A stretch of DNA of 64,000 nucleotides from Amycolatopsis benzoatilytica AK 16/65 (GTDB lineage Bacteria > Actinomycetota > Actinomycetes > Mycobacteriales > Pseudonocardiaceae), in contig NZ_KB912942.1 in assembly GCF_000383915.1 (NCBI RefSeq), positions 8,326,470 through 8,390,469 on the forward strand, written 5' to 3'. The notes beneath the pieces are model-generated. The model was given only the letters and a program-made list of their open reading frames with translations. It did not search any database and was not told the origin of the DNA. Shown one piece after another: positions 24,609 through 33,388 of the stretch (position 1 is its first letter; the number at the start of each line of letters is the position of its first letter). A program made the translations under genes and the position numbers.

Positions 24609-25994
24609 TCAGGGCAGCGCGTTGCGCGCGATCACTTCCGAATACCACTGGGCACTGCGCTTGGGCGTCCGGTGCTGGCTGAGGTAGTCGACGTGCACCA
24701 GGCCGAATCGCTTCGCGTACCCCTCCGCCCACTCGAAATTGTCCAGCAGCGACCAATAGAAGTACCCGCGCAGGTCGACCCCGCGCGACACCGCGTCGTG
24801 GGCCGCCTTGAGGTGCGCTTCGAGGAACGTGATCCGGTCCTCGTCCACGACTTCGCCGTTGGTCAGCGAGTCTGGATAGGAAGCGCCGTTTTCGGTGATG
24901 TACAACGGGACCGGCCGGTAGTCGCGATGCACCTGCAGCAGCGATTCGGCGAGCCCGCCGGGTTGCACCTCCCACCCGGAGTGGGTGCGCGGCGCGGCCG
25001 GGTCCGGGACGAAGTGCACGTGTTCCGCGCCCGGCCACTCGCGCCCGGCCGGCTCGCTCCCGGTCCGCGGCGAGTCCGCGACCCGGTACCCGCGGTAGTA
25101 GTTCACGCCGAGCCAGTCGATCGGCGCGGCGATCAGCTCCGCGTCGCCGTCGCGTACCAGCTGGTCGAAACCGAACGGAGCGAGATCGTCGGCGATATCT
25201 TCGGGATAGCCGCCGCGCAGCACCGGATCCAGGAACAGCCGGTTCTGCAGGCCGTCGATCCGGCGGGCGGCGTCCGCGTCGGCCGGGGAATCCGCGGCGA
25301 CCGGATAAAGGTTCAGCGTGATCCCGGAAGGGGTGTTCGGCGCGGCAGCGCGGAGCACGTCCATCGCGAGACCGTGTCCCAGCAGCAGATGGTGCGCGGC
25401 CGCGACGGCCGCTTCCGGCGAACTGCGGCCGGGCGCGTGCACGCCGGAACCGTAGCCGAGCATCGCGGCGCACCACGGTTCGTTCAGCGTCGACCAGCTC
25501 GCCACCCGATCGCCGAGCCGGCCAACGATCGTCTCGGCGTATTCGGCGAACCGGTACGCGGTGTCCCGCGCCGTCCACCCGCCCTGGTCTTCCAGCGATT
25601 GCGGCAGATCCCAGTGATACAGCGTCGCCCACGGCTGGATCCCGGCCGCCAGCAGTTCGTCTACCAGCCGGTCGTAGAACTCCAGCCCGCGCGGCTCCGG
25701 CCGGCCGAAGGGCCGGATCCGAGGCCAGGAAAGGGAAAAGCGGTACGCGCCGAGGCCGAGTGTGCGCATCAACGCGACGTCGTCGCGGTAGCGCCGGTAG
25801 TGGTCGGCGGCCGGGTCGCCGGTGTCGCCGCCGACCACCGCGCCCGGCGTCGCGGCGAAGGTGTCCCAGACGGACGGTTCGCGGCCGTCCGCGCCGGTCG
25901 AGCCCTCCACCTGGAACGCCGCCGTCGCGGCACCCCAGACGAACCCGGGCGGGAACGCGAGCGCGACGCGTTCGGGCATCGGCTGTGCGGACAT
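24609..25994 (-). CDS. bglC: GH1 beta-glucosidase of the cellobiose operon
   Basis: 461 residues, a full-length GH1 (beta/alpha)8 enzyme without a signal peptide, so intracellular. The acid/base Glu172 is in STLNEPW and the nucleophile Glu368 in YITENG; the N-terminal FVWGAATAAFQVEG is the GH1 signature. It hydrolyses cellobiose/cello-oligosaccharides taken up by CebEFG. It is the last gene of the operon; the ATG at 25994 follows AAAGGA by 6 nt, while the ATG at 26000 overlaps the cebG stop. Gene order and operators match Streptomyces cebR-cebEFG-bglC. Confidence 0.92.
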   Translation of the reverse strand: MSAQPMPERVALAFPPGFVWGAATAAFQVEGSTGADGREPSVWDTFAATPGAVVGGDTGDPAADHYRRYRDDVALMRTLGLGAYRFSLSWPRIRPFGRPEPRGLEFYDRLVDELLAAGIQPWATLYHWDLPQSLEDQGGWTARDTAYRFAEYAETIVGRLGDRVASWSTLNEPWCAAMLGYGSGVHAPGRSSPEAAVAAAHHLLLGHGLAMDVLRAAAPNTPSGITLNLYPVAADSPADADAARRIDGLQNRLFLDPVLRGGYPEDIADDLAPFGFDQLVRDGDAELIAAPIDWLGVNYYRGYRVADSPRTGSEPAGREWPGAEHVHFVPDPAAPRTHSGWEVQPGGLAESLLQVHRDYRPVPLYITENGASYPDSLTNGEVVDEDRITFLEAHLKAAHDAVSRGVDLRGYFYWSLLDNFEWAEGYAKRFGLVHVDYLSQHRTPKRSAQWYSEVIARNALP

Positions 25995-25996
25995 GG

Positions 25997-26845
25997 TCAT
26001 CCTTTCACGGCGCCTTGCATGATCCCGGCCACGATCTGACGGCCGAGCAGGACGAAAACGATGAGGATCGGGATGGTCGCGAGCGTGGTGCCGGCGAGAA
26101 CGAGCGAATAGTCGACGTAGTAACCGCTTTGCAGCTTCTCCAGCGCGATCTGCACGGTCGGGTTGCCCGCGTCCAGAACCACCAGCGGCCACAGGAAATC
26201 GTTCCAGGAGGTCATGAACGTGAACATGGCCAGGATGGCCGCCGCCGGGCGCACCGCGGGCAGGCAGACGTTCCAGAAGATCCGGATCATGCTGCAGCCG
26301 TCCACCCGGGCGGCTTCGATCAGCTCGTACGGCAGGGCGTCCACTGTGTACTGCCGCATCCAGAACACGCCGAACGCGGTGACCAGGTTCGGCACGATGA
26401 CCGACTGCAGCCCGCCCGCCCAGCCCAGTTCGGACATCGCGATGAACAACGGGATGATGCCGAGCTGGGTCGGCACCGCGAGAGTCACCACGATGAACAC
26501 GAACAGCCCGTTGCGGCCCCGGAACCGCAGTTTGGCGAACGCGAATCCGGCGAGCGAGGAGAACAGCACGGTGGTGAGGGTGACCGTGCCGGACACCAGG
26601 AGGCTGTTGAACAGCGCCTTCCAGAACGGCACGGTGTCGAACACTCGCGCCGCGTTGGCGAAGAAGTTCCCGCCCGGCAACAGCGGCGGAATGCGCTCGG
26701 TGAGCATTCCGTTGTCCCGGCTGGCCACCAGGAACGACCAGTAGAACGGGAACAGCGAGCCGAGCACGAAGATCGCCAGCACGACGTAGGTCGCTTTGCG
26801 CGGTTTGCCGAGCCGGGAGACCCGGAATCCGGTGTGCGCGGTCAT
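25997..26845 (-). CDS. cebG: Cellobiose ABC transporter permease (MalG-like)
   Basis: 282 residues, six membrane spans, MalG-type. The EAA loop is YELIEAARVDGCSMIRIFWNV (in parts: EAARVDG then IRIFW), which docks the ATPase. As in Streptomyces, no ATPase gene is in the operon; a shared MsiK-type ATPase elsewhere is expected. GGAGG is 6 nt before ATG 26845, which also overlaps the cebF stop by ATGA. Confidence 0.93.
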   Translation of the reverse strand: MTAHTGFRVSRLGKPRKATYVVLAIFVLGSLFPFYWSFLVASRDNGMLTERIPPLLPGGNFFANAARVFDTVPFWKALFNSLLVSGTVTLTTVLFSSLAGFAFAKLRFRGRNGLFVFIVVTLAVPTQLGIIPLFIAMSELGWAGGLQSVIVPNLVTAFGVFWMRQYTVDALPYELIEAARVDGCSMIRIFWNVCLPAVRPAAAILAMFTFMTSWNDFLWPLVVLDAGNPTVQIALEKLQSGYYVDYSLVLAGTTLATIPILIVFVLLGRQIVAGIMQGAVKG

Positions 26846-27822
26846 GTCCGCCTCCCCGCGAGCCGCCTGGTGAGCCAGTAGTTGACCAGTGCGATCGCCA
26901 CGATGATCAGGAACAGCACCCACGCGATCGCGGACGCGTAGCCGAGGTCGAAGTTTTCGAACGCGGTTTGGTAGAGATACAGCGTCACGGTCTGGAACTG
27001 GTGAGTGGAACCGCCGTTGTTGGAACCGGGCATCGCGTCGAACAGCTTGGGCTCGGTGAAGATCTGCAGGCCGCCGATCGTCGACGTGATCGTCACGAAG
27101 ATCAGCGTCGGGCGCAGCAGCGGCAGCGTGACGTGGGTGAACCGGCGTACCGTTCCCGCGCCGTCGATCAGCGCGGCCTCGTGCAGTTCCCGGGGAATCG
27201 CCTGCATCGCGGCCAGTACGATCAGCGCGTTGTACCCGGTCCAGCGCCAGTTCACCATGATCGCGATCGCGACATGGCTGGCGAACCGGTTCGCCTGCCA
27301 GTCCACTGGGGACAGTCCGATCGTCTGCAGCAGGCCGTTCACCAGGCCGTAGCGCGGACCGAAGAGGTTCGCGAAGATGATCCCGAGCGCCACCAGGCTC
27401 GCCGCGTAGGGCAGCAGGATGCCGACTCGCCAGCCGCCCGCCCCGCGCAGCCGGGCGCTGAGCAGCGCGGCCAGCAGTACCGCGATGATCAGCTGGGGCA
27501 CGCTGGAGAGCAGGAAAATGCTGACCGTGTTCTCCAGCGCGTGCCAGAACTGCGCGTCGGCGAATAATTCTTTGAAGTTGTCCAGGCCGGCGAATTCGGG
27601 ATTATCGTCGCCGGCTTTCCAGTGAAACAGCGCGACGTAGGCGGTGTAGAGCAGCGGGAACATGCCGACGATCGCGAACACGACGAAGAACGGCGCGATG
27701 TAGAGGTAGGGCGAGGCTTTGACGTCGAGCCGGGCCAGGCGGTCGCGCAGGCCCGGCCGAGGCGCGGAGCGGTGCCGCACCTCGGCCGGGTGTTCCGGCG
27801 CGGCTTTGTCGGTGACCGTCAT
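26842..27822 (-). CDS. cebF: Cellobiose ABC transporter permease (MalF-like)
   Basis: 326 residues, MalF-type permease with an N-terminal extension (MTVTDKAAPEHPAEV) ahead of six spans. The EAA loop reads ELHEAALIDGAGTVRRFTHV, contacting the ATPase. It forms the membrane channel with CebG and receives sugar from CebE. The ATG at 27822 is 2 bp downstream of the cebE stop, indicating coupled translation. Length and order match CebF of Streptomyces. Confidence 0.93.
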   Translation of the reverse strand: MTVTDKAAPEHPAEVRHRSAPRPGLRDRLARLDVKASPYLYIAPFFVVFAIVGMFPLLYTAYVALFHWKAGDDNPEFAGLDNFKELFADAQFWHALENTVSIFLLSSVPQLIIAVLLAALLSARLRGAGGWRVGILLPYAASLVALGIIFANLFGPRYGLVNGLLQTIGLSPVDWQANRFASHVAIAIMVNWRWTGYNALIVLAAMQAIPRELHEAALIDGAGTVRRFTHVTLPLLRPTLIFVTITSTIGGLQIFTEPKLFDAMPGSNNGGSTHQFQTVTLYLYQTAFENFDLGYASAIAWVLFLIIVAIALVNYWLTRRLAGRRT

Positions 27823-27824
27823 GG

Positions 27825-29117
27825 TCAGCGCACGAGTTTCTTCGCGCCGTCGACCAATTGCTGCCAACCCGCCGCCGCGTCAGTGCCTTGCTCGACTGCT
27901 TGCAGCGCCGGGCTCGCGACGTTCTCCTGGATCTGACCGTCGTTCGGCCCCTTGTACTGCGGCTTCGCGACCTTCCTCGCCTGCTCGGCGAACAGCTTGC
28001 CGATCGGCGCGTTGCCGAAGTACGCGTCCGTGGCGCTCAGCAGCTTCGGGTCCTCCAACGCCTTCGCCTGGCTCGGGAAGTTGCCCTTCGCCTCGAACGC
28101 CTTGATCTGCTGCTCTGGTGCGGTGAGCCAAGCGGCGAGCTCGGCGGCCTCGCGCGGGTGCTTGCTCTGTGTCGGCACGGTCAGGTACGAACCGCCCCAG
28201 TTCCCGCCGCCGCCGGGGAACGCCGCGGTGACCGCCCACTTGCCCGCGTTCTCCGGGCCGGCCTGTTCCTTGATCACGCCGAGCATCCACGCCGGACACG
28301 CCTTGGTGGCGAACGCGCTCTGCTTGAACCCGGAGTTCCATTCGTTGCTGAACGCGGTGAGCTTGGCCGATTCGCCCTTGGCGACCGCACCGGTCACCTT
28401 GGTCCAGGCGTCCTTGATGCCCTGGTTGGTCTCGACGGTCAGCTTGTCATTGGTGTCCAGGTAGCCGACCGGCAACTGGTTGACCATCGCGTTGAAGTTC
28501 TGCGCCGCCGAGTCGAACCACGCCTTGCCGGTCTTGGCGACGTACTGCGCGCCGGCCGCGAAGTAGCTGTCCCAGGAGGAGAACAGCGATTTGACCGCTT
28601 CCGGATCGGAGGGCAGGCCGGCCGCGGCGAGCAAGTCCTTGCGGTAGCACATGGCCAGCGGCCCGATGTCCGTGCCGTAGCCGATGAGCTTGCCGTTCTT
28701 GTCCTTGCCCGCCTCGTATTTCCAAGGCAGCCAACGATCCGGGGAAGCACTCGCCGGACCGATCTTGCTCAGGTCGTTGAACTTCGAGGACCGGCTGAGC
28801 ACGTCGGACAGGTGGCCCTCCTCGACCGCCTGCACGTCGGCGAGCCCGGAGCCGGCCGCGAGCTTGGTCATCATGTCCTGGGCGTACGGGCCGCCCTGGC
28901 CGGTCTTGCGGTGGGTGATCTTGATGTTCGGGTGCAGCTTCTCGTACTCCGGCAGCAGGGCTTCGTAGCCGAACTCCGTGAACGTGGCGATGGTCAGCTC
29001 CACGTGTTCGTTCGGCCCTGCCGCCGCGGGCGCGTCGTCGGACCCGCCGCACGCGGCCGCGCCGAGCGTCATCGTGATGCCCAGTGCCAGCACCAGGCCC
29101 TTCCGGAACGTTGTCAC
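27825..29117 (-). CDS. cebE: Cellobiose/cello-oligosaccharide-binding lipoprotein
   Basis: About 430 residues, a family 1 solute-binding lipoprotein. Signal peptide with lipobox GAAAC, then the mature domain starting with VELTIATFTEFGYEALLPEY. It captures cello-oligosaccharides outside the membrane and hands them to CebFG. I chose GTG 29117 because AAGGGG lies about 9 nt upstream and the signal peptide starts there; an ATG at 29141 would add eight residues but abut the operator. The perfect CebR box lies 25 bp upstream. The first gene of the ceb operon. Confidence 0.93.
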   Translation of the reverse strand: MTTFRKGLVLALGITMTLGAAACGGSDDAPAAAGPNEHVELTIATFTEFGYEALLPEYEKLHPNIKITHRKTGQGGPYAQDMMTKLAAGSGLADVQAVEEGHLSDVLSRSSKFNDLSKIGPASASPDRWLPWKYEAGKDKNGKLIGYGTDIGPLAMCYRKDLLAAAGLPSDPEAVKSLFSSWDSYFAAGAQYVAKTGKAWFDSAAQNFNAMVNQLPVGYLDTNDKLTVETNQGIKDAWTKVTGAVAKGESAKLTAFSNEWNSGFKQSAFATKACPAWMLGVIKEQAGPENAGKWAVTAAFPGGGGNWGGSYLTVPTQSKHPREAAELAAWLTAPEQQIKAFEAKGNFPSQAKALEDPKLLSATDAYFGNAPIGKLFAEQARKVAKPQYKGPNDGQIQENVASPALQAVEQGTDAAAGWQQLVDGAKKLVR

Positions 29118-29141
29118 CGTCGTCAACCCCTTGAAGGTCAT

Positions 29142-29159
29142 TCTGGGAGCGCTCCCAGA
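29142..29159. promoter_or_regulatory. CebR operator upstream of cebE (perfect)
   Basis: TCTGGGAGCGCTCCCAGA is an 18-bp perfect palindrome whose 14-bp core TGGGAGCGCTCCCA is the established CebR box of Streptomyces. It sits 25 bp before cebE. Confidence 0.92.
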
Positions 29160-29222
29160 TGCGGACCGAGTGTGTTGGAGGAAACATGCGATGTCAAGGT
29201 CGGTTATCGCGTTGTGTCGTTC

Positions 29223-29236
29223 CAGGAGCGCTCCCA
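29223..29236. promoter_or_regulatory. Second CebR operator near cebR
   Basis: CAGGAGCGCTCCCA matches 12 of 14 positions of the CebR box, with the two mismatches in the left arm. It lies 48 bp before the cebR start and 79 bp (centre to centre) from the perfect site, fitting autoregulation. Confidence 0.8.
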
Positions 29237-29284
29237 GTGGGGCGCGGTTAAGCTGGTCCAAATTCGGAACGGAGGGGGTGGCCG

Positions 29285-30313
29285 GTGGCAGCGCGGTCCG
29301 AAAACGAACGGCCGACCCTGGAGGACGTGGCGGCCTTCGCCGGCGTTTCGCGGTCCACGGCTTCGCGGGCGTTGAACGACGACGAGTACGTGAGCGCCCG
29401 CTCGCGCGAGAAGGTCCTCGCGGCGGCGCGCGATCTCGGCTACGCGCCGAACCAGGCAGCGCGTTCGCTGGTCACGCGACGCACCGGTGCGGTCGCGGTG
29501 GTGATCTCGGAGCCTGAGGCGCGACTGCTCGACGATCCGTACCGCACGGCGGTGATGCGCGCGGGTTACCGGGAACTGGCCGACGCGGGCTGTCAGATGG
29601 TCTTGATATTCAGCGACACCAAGGAAGACCTCGCGCGCACTGTGCGGTTCTTGGAAGGCGGCCACGTCGACGGGGTGCTCGTGTTCGCGCCGCACCGCGC
29701 GGATCCGCTCCCGCGAGCGCTGCGTCTGCTGCGCTTGCCGGTGGTCTTCGGCGGTCCGGCCGCCGACCTGCGCCGCGGCGTACACGTGGTGGACTTCGAC
29801 AACGAGGGCGGCGCGCGGATGGCGGTGGCGCACCTGGTGAAATCGGGTCGGCGCCGGATCGCGACAATCGCCGGTCCGCAGGATCAGGGCGCACCGATCG
29901 ACCGGCTCGAAGGCTGGCGCAAAGCACTGGTGGAGGCGGGCCTCGACCCGGCCGGCCTGCACGAGGAAGCGGACTTCACGCTGGCCGGCGGCGCGCAGGC
30001 GATGGCGGCGCTGCTCGACCGGGTGCCGGACCTCGACGCCGTGTTCGTCGCGAGCGACATGATGGCTGTCGGCGCGCTGCGCACCCTCGCGGCGGCGGGA
30101 CGGACGGTCCCGGACGACGTGGCCGTGGTCAGTTTCGACGACAACGCGACGTTGGCGCCGATGATGTCGCCGCCGTTGACGTCGGTGCATCAGGATCCGC
30201 ACGAGCAGGTGCGGGCGATGGTGACGACGTTGCTCCAGCTGCTTGATGGGGTGGAGCTGAAGCCGGAGGTGCAGGTGCTGCCGGTCTCGCTGGCGGTGCG
30301 CGAGTCCGGCTGA
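29285..30313 (+). CDS. cebR: LacI-family cellobiose-responsive repressor
   Basis: 342 residues: N-terminal LacI HTH (TLEDVAAFAGVSRSTASRAL, about 11-30) with hinge, then a periplasmic-binding-protein-like effector domain. It diverges from cebEFG-bglC and two CebR-type boxes lie between them. In Streptomyces CebR represses the operon until cellobiose/cellotriose binds. Starts with GTG at 29285. The name rests on synteny plus the operator, not on a database match. Confidence 0.92.
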   Translation: MAARSENERPTLEDVAAFAGVSRSTASRALNDDEYVSARSREKVLAAARDLGYAPNQAARSLVTRRTGAVAVVISEPEARLLDDPYRTAVMRAGYRELADAGCQMVLIFSDTKEDLARTVRFLEGGHVDGVLVFAPHRADPLPRALRLLRLPVVFGGPAADLRRGVHVVDFDNEGGARMAVAHLVKSGRRRIATIAGPQDQGAPIDRLEGWRKALVEAGLDPAGLHEEADFTLAGGAQAMAALLDRVPDLDAVFVASDMMAVGALRTLAAAGRTVPDDVAVVSFDDNATLAPMMSPPLTSVHQDPHEQVRAMVTTLLQLLDGVELKPEVQVLPVSLAVRESG

Positions 30314-30696
30314 GCCGCCGCGCCTGCCGCCGACCGCGACCGTGGCGGGTTGCGGCTGTCGATATTTACCGGTGCAGTCCGTTCCGCGTCACCGGGCGCA
30401 CCGCGAGAGCTGCCCGGCGGGGAGATGCGCGAGCGATGACAGGCGGATTGAGCTGGCGAAGGCTCGTGCTGCTCCCGGGGTGACGGTTTGGCGGGGTCTC
30501 ACTTGGTGCAGGTGGCAGGGCGTGCGGCTCGTCCGTGAAGGGCCCCTTGAGGGAATCCAAGTCCCTCAAGGGGCCCTTCACGGACATCCGAAGGCTGATC
30601 CCCGACACCCGTCAGCTGAGACGCGCTCTTAGACGGGAAAGGGCGCGGCGGACCAAACCGCGGTGCCGCAAGCAGATCCGTCGGTCGGCCGCACCG
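30314..30696. other. Intergenic region between convergent cebR and NCS1 genes
   Basis: 383 bp holding one intact 55-bp palindrome (30531-30585) and no credible ORF. The rest is GC-rich with no recognisable signal. Confidence 0.6.
30531..30585. repeat. 55-bp dispersed palindrome, copy 3 (perfect)
   Basis: Perfect 24-bp arms (left begins GTCCGTGAAGGGCCCC, right ends GGGCCCTTCACGGAC) around a 7-nt ATCCAAG centre, between convergent cebR and the NCS1 permease. This is the type copy. Confidence 0.95.
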
Positions 30697-32061
30697 TCAC
30701 ACGGGAACTGCGACCGAACGCCGGGCAACCGCCACGTACAGCGCGCCCGGCACGATGAGCCCGAGCAGCCACGAGATGTCCGCGCCGCCCAGCAGTGGGG
30801 CGAACGGTCCGACGAAGATCCCCTCCACGTTGGCGAACGGGATCTGCACCGCGATGCCGAGCACGTACGCGATCAGTGCCGGCCACGCCCAGCGGCCGTA
30901 CCGGCCATCCGGGTCGTAGAGCGCTTCGAGGTCGTAGCTTTCCTTGCGCAGCAAGTAGAAGTCGACCAGGTTGATCGAGCTCCACGGGGTGAGGAAGTAC
31001 AACAGGAAGTCGAGGAACAGCACGAAGTTCGAGAGGAACTGGCCCCGGCCGAGGATCGCGATCACCGCGCCGGCCACGCCGACGCCGAGGATGTACCCGA
31101 TCCGGGTGGCCTGCGACAGCGCCGCGCGCCGGCCGAACGCGGTGAGCGCGGTCGCGACCGTCATGTAGCCGCCGTAGATGTTCAGCACGTTCACGGTGAA
31201 CTTGCCGAGCGCGATGGCCAGCAGCAACGGAATCAGCAGCGCCTCGCCGCCGAGGCCGACGACGTAGGCGACTTCGTGGCCCTTGAACGCTTTCCCGGCG
31301 ATCGCGTAGGCCATCGCACCGAACGACATCGCCCAGGTCGCGCCCAGCACAGTGCCGCCGTAGGTCCACCAGAAGGTCGAGCGGACCGAGGTCGCCGACG
31401 GCAGGTAGCGCGAGGTGTCCGCGACGTACGGGCCGAAGGTGAGCTGCCACGAGGCGGTCAGCGAGACCGCCAGCAGGAACTTCGGGAAGTCCAGGTGCGG
31501 CGAGGCGAGCACCGCGCCGAGGTCGTGGCCGCTGACCAGCCGGATCGTCAGGTAGAGGAACACGACCACGGACAACGCGGACGCGATCCAGCCGAACCGG
31601 TGGATCAGCCGGTACCCGACGATGGCGATGAGCGCGGACGCCAGCGCGTACACGGCGATCGCCGGATCCGTCGGCAGGTGGGTGATCTGCGCGACCGCCT
31701 GGCCGCCGAGCAGCGAGCCGCTGGCGAAGTAGCCGAGGTACATCACCACGACCAGCACCAGCGGCAGCACCGCGCCGTACACGCCGAACTGCGCGCGCGA
31801 CTGGATCATCTGCGGCACGCCGAGCTTCGGCCCCTGTGCCGCGTGCAGGGCCATCGGGACGCCGCCGAGCACATTGCCGAGCACGACCGCGACGAGCGCC
31901 CACAGCGGGTGCACGCCGACCAGCACGGTCAGCGCACCGGTGACCGCCGAGGTGATCTGCGTGTTCGCCGCGAACCAGAGGCTGAACAGGCTGCGCGGAT
32001 GCCCGTGCCGCTCGGACTCCGGCACCGGGTCGATCGAGCGTCGCTCAAGTGCGGCAGCCAT
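30697..32061 (-). CDS. NCS1-family nucleobase/hydantoin-type permease
   Basis: 454 residues, about 12 spans. Conserved NCS1 segments include SLFSLWFAANTQITSAVTGA (span 1) and TPWSSINLVDFYLLR near the C-terminal third. Members co-transport cytosine, purines, allantoin, hydantoins or thiamine precursors with H+ or Na+. The ATG at 32061 follows GGAGG; a longer in-frame opening to 32241 lacks a good start and is low-complexity. No purine- or pyrimidine-catabolic gene is adjacent, so the substrate is open. Confidence 0.87.
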   Translation of the reverse strand: MAAALERRSIDPVPESERHGHPRSLFSLWFAANTQITSAVTGALTVLVGVHPLWALVAVVLGNVLGGVPMALHAAQGPKLGVPQMIQSRAQFGVYGAVLPLVLVVVMYLGYFASGSLLGGQAVAQITHLPTDPAIAVYALASALIAIVGYRLIHRFGWIASALSVVVFLYLTIRLVSGHDLGAVLASPHLDFPKFLLAVSLTASWQLTFGPYVADTSRYLPSATSVRSTFWWTYGGTVLGATWAMSFGAMAYAIAGKAFKGHEVAYVVGLGGEALLIPLLLAIALGKFTVNVLNIYGGYMTVATALTAFGRRAALSQATRIGYILGVGVAGAVIAILGRGQFLSNFVLFLDFLLYFLTPWSSINLVDFYLLRKESYDLEALYDPDGRYGRWAWPALIAYVLGIAVQIPFANVEGIFVGPFAPLLGGADISWLLGLIVPGALYVAVARRSVAVPV

Positions 32062-32295
32062 GTGCCCTCCAGCAGTCGTCCGGTGAAATGCGCTGGACGC
32101 ACTCAACGTCAGGGCCGCCCTGGTCGCCAAGTAGCTGCCAGGGGATTCCGTCTGGGATGCCAGACGTGCGGCTGCCGCGAGCTCCGCCGAATTCGACTGC
32201 GGGGCCACGGAACTCGGCGCGCTGATCGCGGCCGGCGACACCTCTCCGGCACTACGCCCTTCCTAGCCGTGCCGCCGGCTGGCGACGACACCGGG

Positions 32296-32328
32296 GCGCA
32301 GCTCGCCGAGGCGTTCGGCGAGCTGCGC
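32296..32328 (-). terminator. Terminator after the esterase gene
   Basis: A perfect 14-bp stem (arms 32296-32309 and 32315-32328, GCGCAGCTCGCCGA and complement) with a 5-nt loop begins 12 bp after the esterase stop. Confidence 0.7.
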
Positions 32329-32339
32329 GAGAAGCGGTG

Positions 32340-33257
32340 TCAGCCCAGCCGGTGCGCCCGGAAGAACTGCAGGATCACCGGCGTGGCGTCGAGCGCGGAC
32401 GGGGTTTCGGAGTCGGCGTTCGGGTGCGTGCTCGGCCAGACGTGCCCGGCACCGATCATCCGGTAGTGCACCAGCGAACACCCTGGCCACCGCTGGATCA
32501 CCACGTTGTGGACCGGCGACGTCGAGACCGGCCCGGCGACACACTGGTCCCGTTCCGCCCAGCCGGACAGCCAGTCCGGAATGGACGGCAGCCCCTTCGC
32601 GGGATTTCCGGCGTAGGGGATGGTCGTGTCCGCGGTGCCGTGGAAGTCGAGCAGCGCGACCTTCCGGCTCGGTTCGCACGCGCCGCCCTGCGGGTAGAAC
32701 GCGCCGGAAACCGGTGCGAACGCGGCGATCCGGCCTGCCATCCGGCAGGCGAGGACGCCGACGAACCCGCCGCCGTTGGATTTGCCCGCCGCGTAGATCC
32801 GCTGCGGGTCGACGCAGAGCCGTTGCTGCAACGAGGTCAGCAGATCGGCCGTGAACCGGACGTCGTCCACCGGGGCCGAGTACGGCGCCCCGGTCCACGC
32901 CGACTTGCCGTCCGTTCCGGTGACGCCCTGCGGGTACACCGCGATCACGTCGGAACCGGAGAACTCGGAGAGCTGTTCCTGGTACTGCGCGGTGCGCCCG
33001 TGGCCGTGAAAGGAGAGGACGAGCGGGTACTGCCGGTGCGGGTTGTACCCGGCCGGAACGTAGATCCGGTACTCGCGCTCGACGCCGCCGGAACTCAGAT
33101 GTTCGACGGTCGTGGCACCGGCCCCGGAGACGGCGTGGCCGCACCCGGTGGTCGGAACCGCTCGATCGAGCGGCGACTCGCTGGCTGACGCCGGCAACGC
33201 GCCCAGCGCCATCATCGCTGCGGCTGCTGCCACCACTGCACGGAAACGTCCGGACAT
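32340..33257 (-). CDS. Secreted esterase of the PHB depolymerase/feruloyl-esterase (LpqC) type
   Basis: 305 residues with a Sec signal peptide (to about 28, ALPASA). The alpha/beta hydrolase core has LVLSFHGHGRT (oxyanion), AGKSNGGGFV (nucleophile Ser), the Asp in LDFHGTADTTIPY, and the His in GAGHVWP. Family members are extracellular poly(3-hydroxybutyrate) depolymerases or feruloyl/acetyl-xylan esterases; side-chain removal from plant polymers would suit the nearby beta-glucan genes. AAGGAGGAT precedes ATG 33257. A hairpin lies directly downstream. Confidence 0.85.
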   Translation of the reverse strand: MSGRFRAVVAAAAAMMALGALPASASESPLDRAVPTTGCGHAVSGAGATTVEHLSSGGVEREYRIYVPAGYNPHRQYPLVLSFHGHGRTAQYQEQLSEFSGSDVIAVYPQGVTGTDGKSAWTGAPYSAPVDDVRFTADLLTSLQQRLCVDPQRIYAAGKSNGGGFVGVLACRMAGRIAAFAPVSGAFYPQGGACEPSRKVALLDFHGTADTTIPYAGNPAKGLPSIPDWLSGWAERDQCVAGPVSTSPVHNVVIQRWPGCSLVHYRMIGAGHVWPSTHPNADSETPSALDATPVILQFFRAHRLG

Positions 33258-33350
33258 CCGATCCTCCTTGATCGACGGCGCGATCATGATGGCGCCGAAG
33301 CGGGAGAGGCCGAACCTTTCGTTCATTGAGTTAACGAGATCCGGGAAGAC

Positions 33351-33378
33351 TTGTTTCTCCCCTGGGGGGAGATGTCAG
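33351..33378 (+). promoter_or_regulatory. MerR-type promoter/operator
   Basis: A dyad TCTCCCC-TGG-GGGGAGA (33356-33372) lies between TTGTTT (33351, -35-like) and TCAGGC (about 33375, weak -10), a spacer of roughly 19 bp as in MerR-controlled promoters. It ends about 10 bp before the MerR start codon, so the mRNA leader would be very short. Confidence 0.5.
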
Positions 33379-33388
33379 GCTGGCTGCC

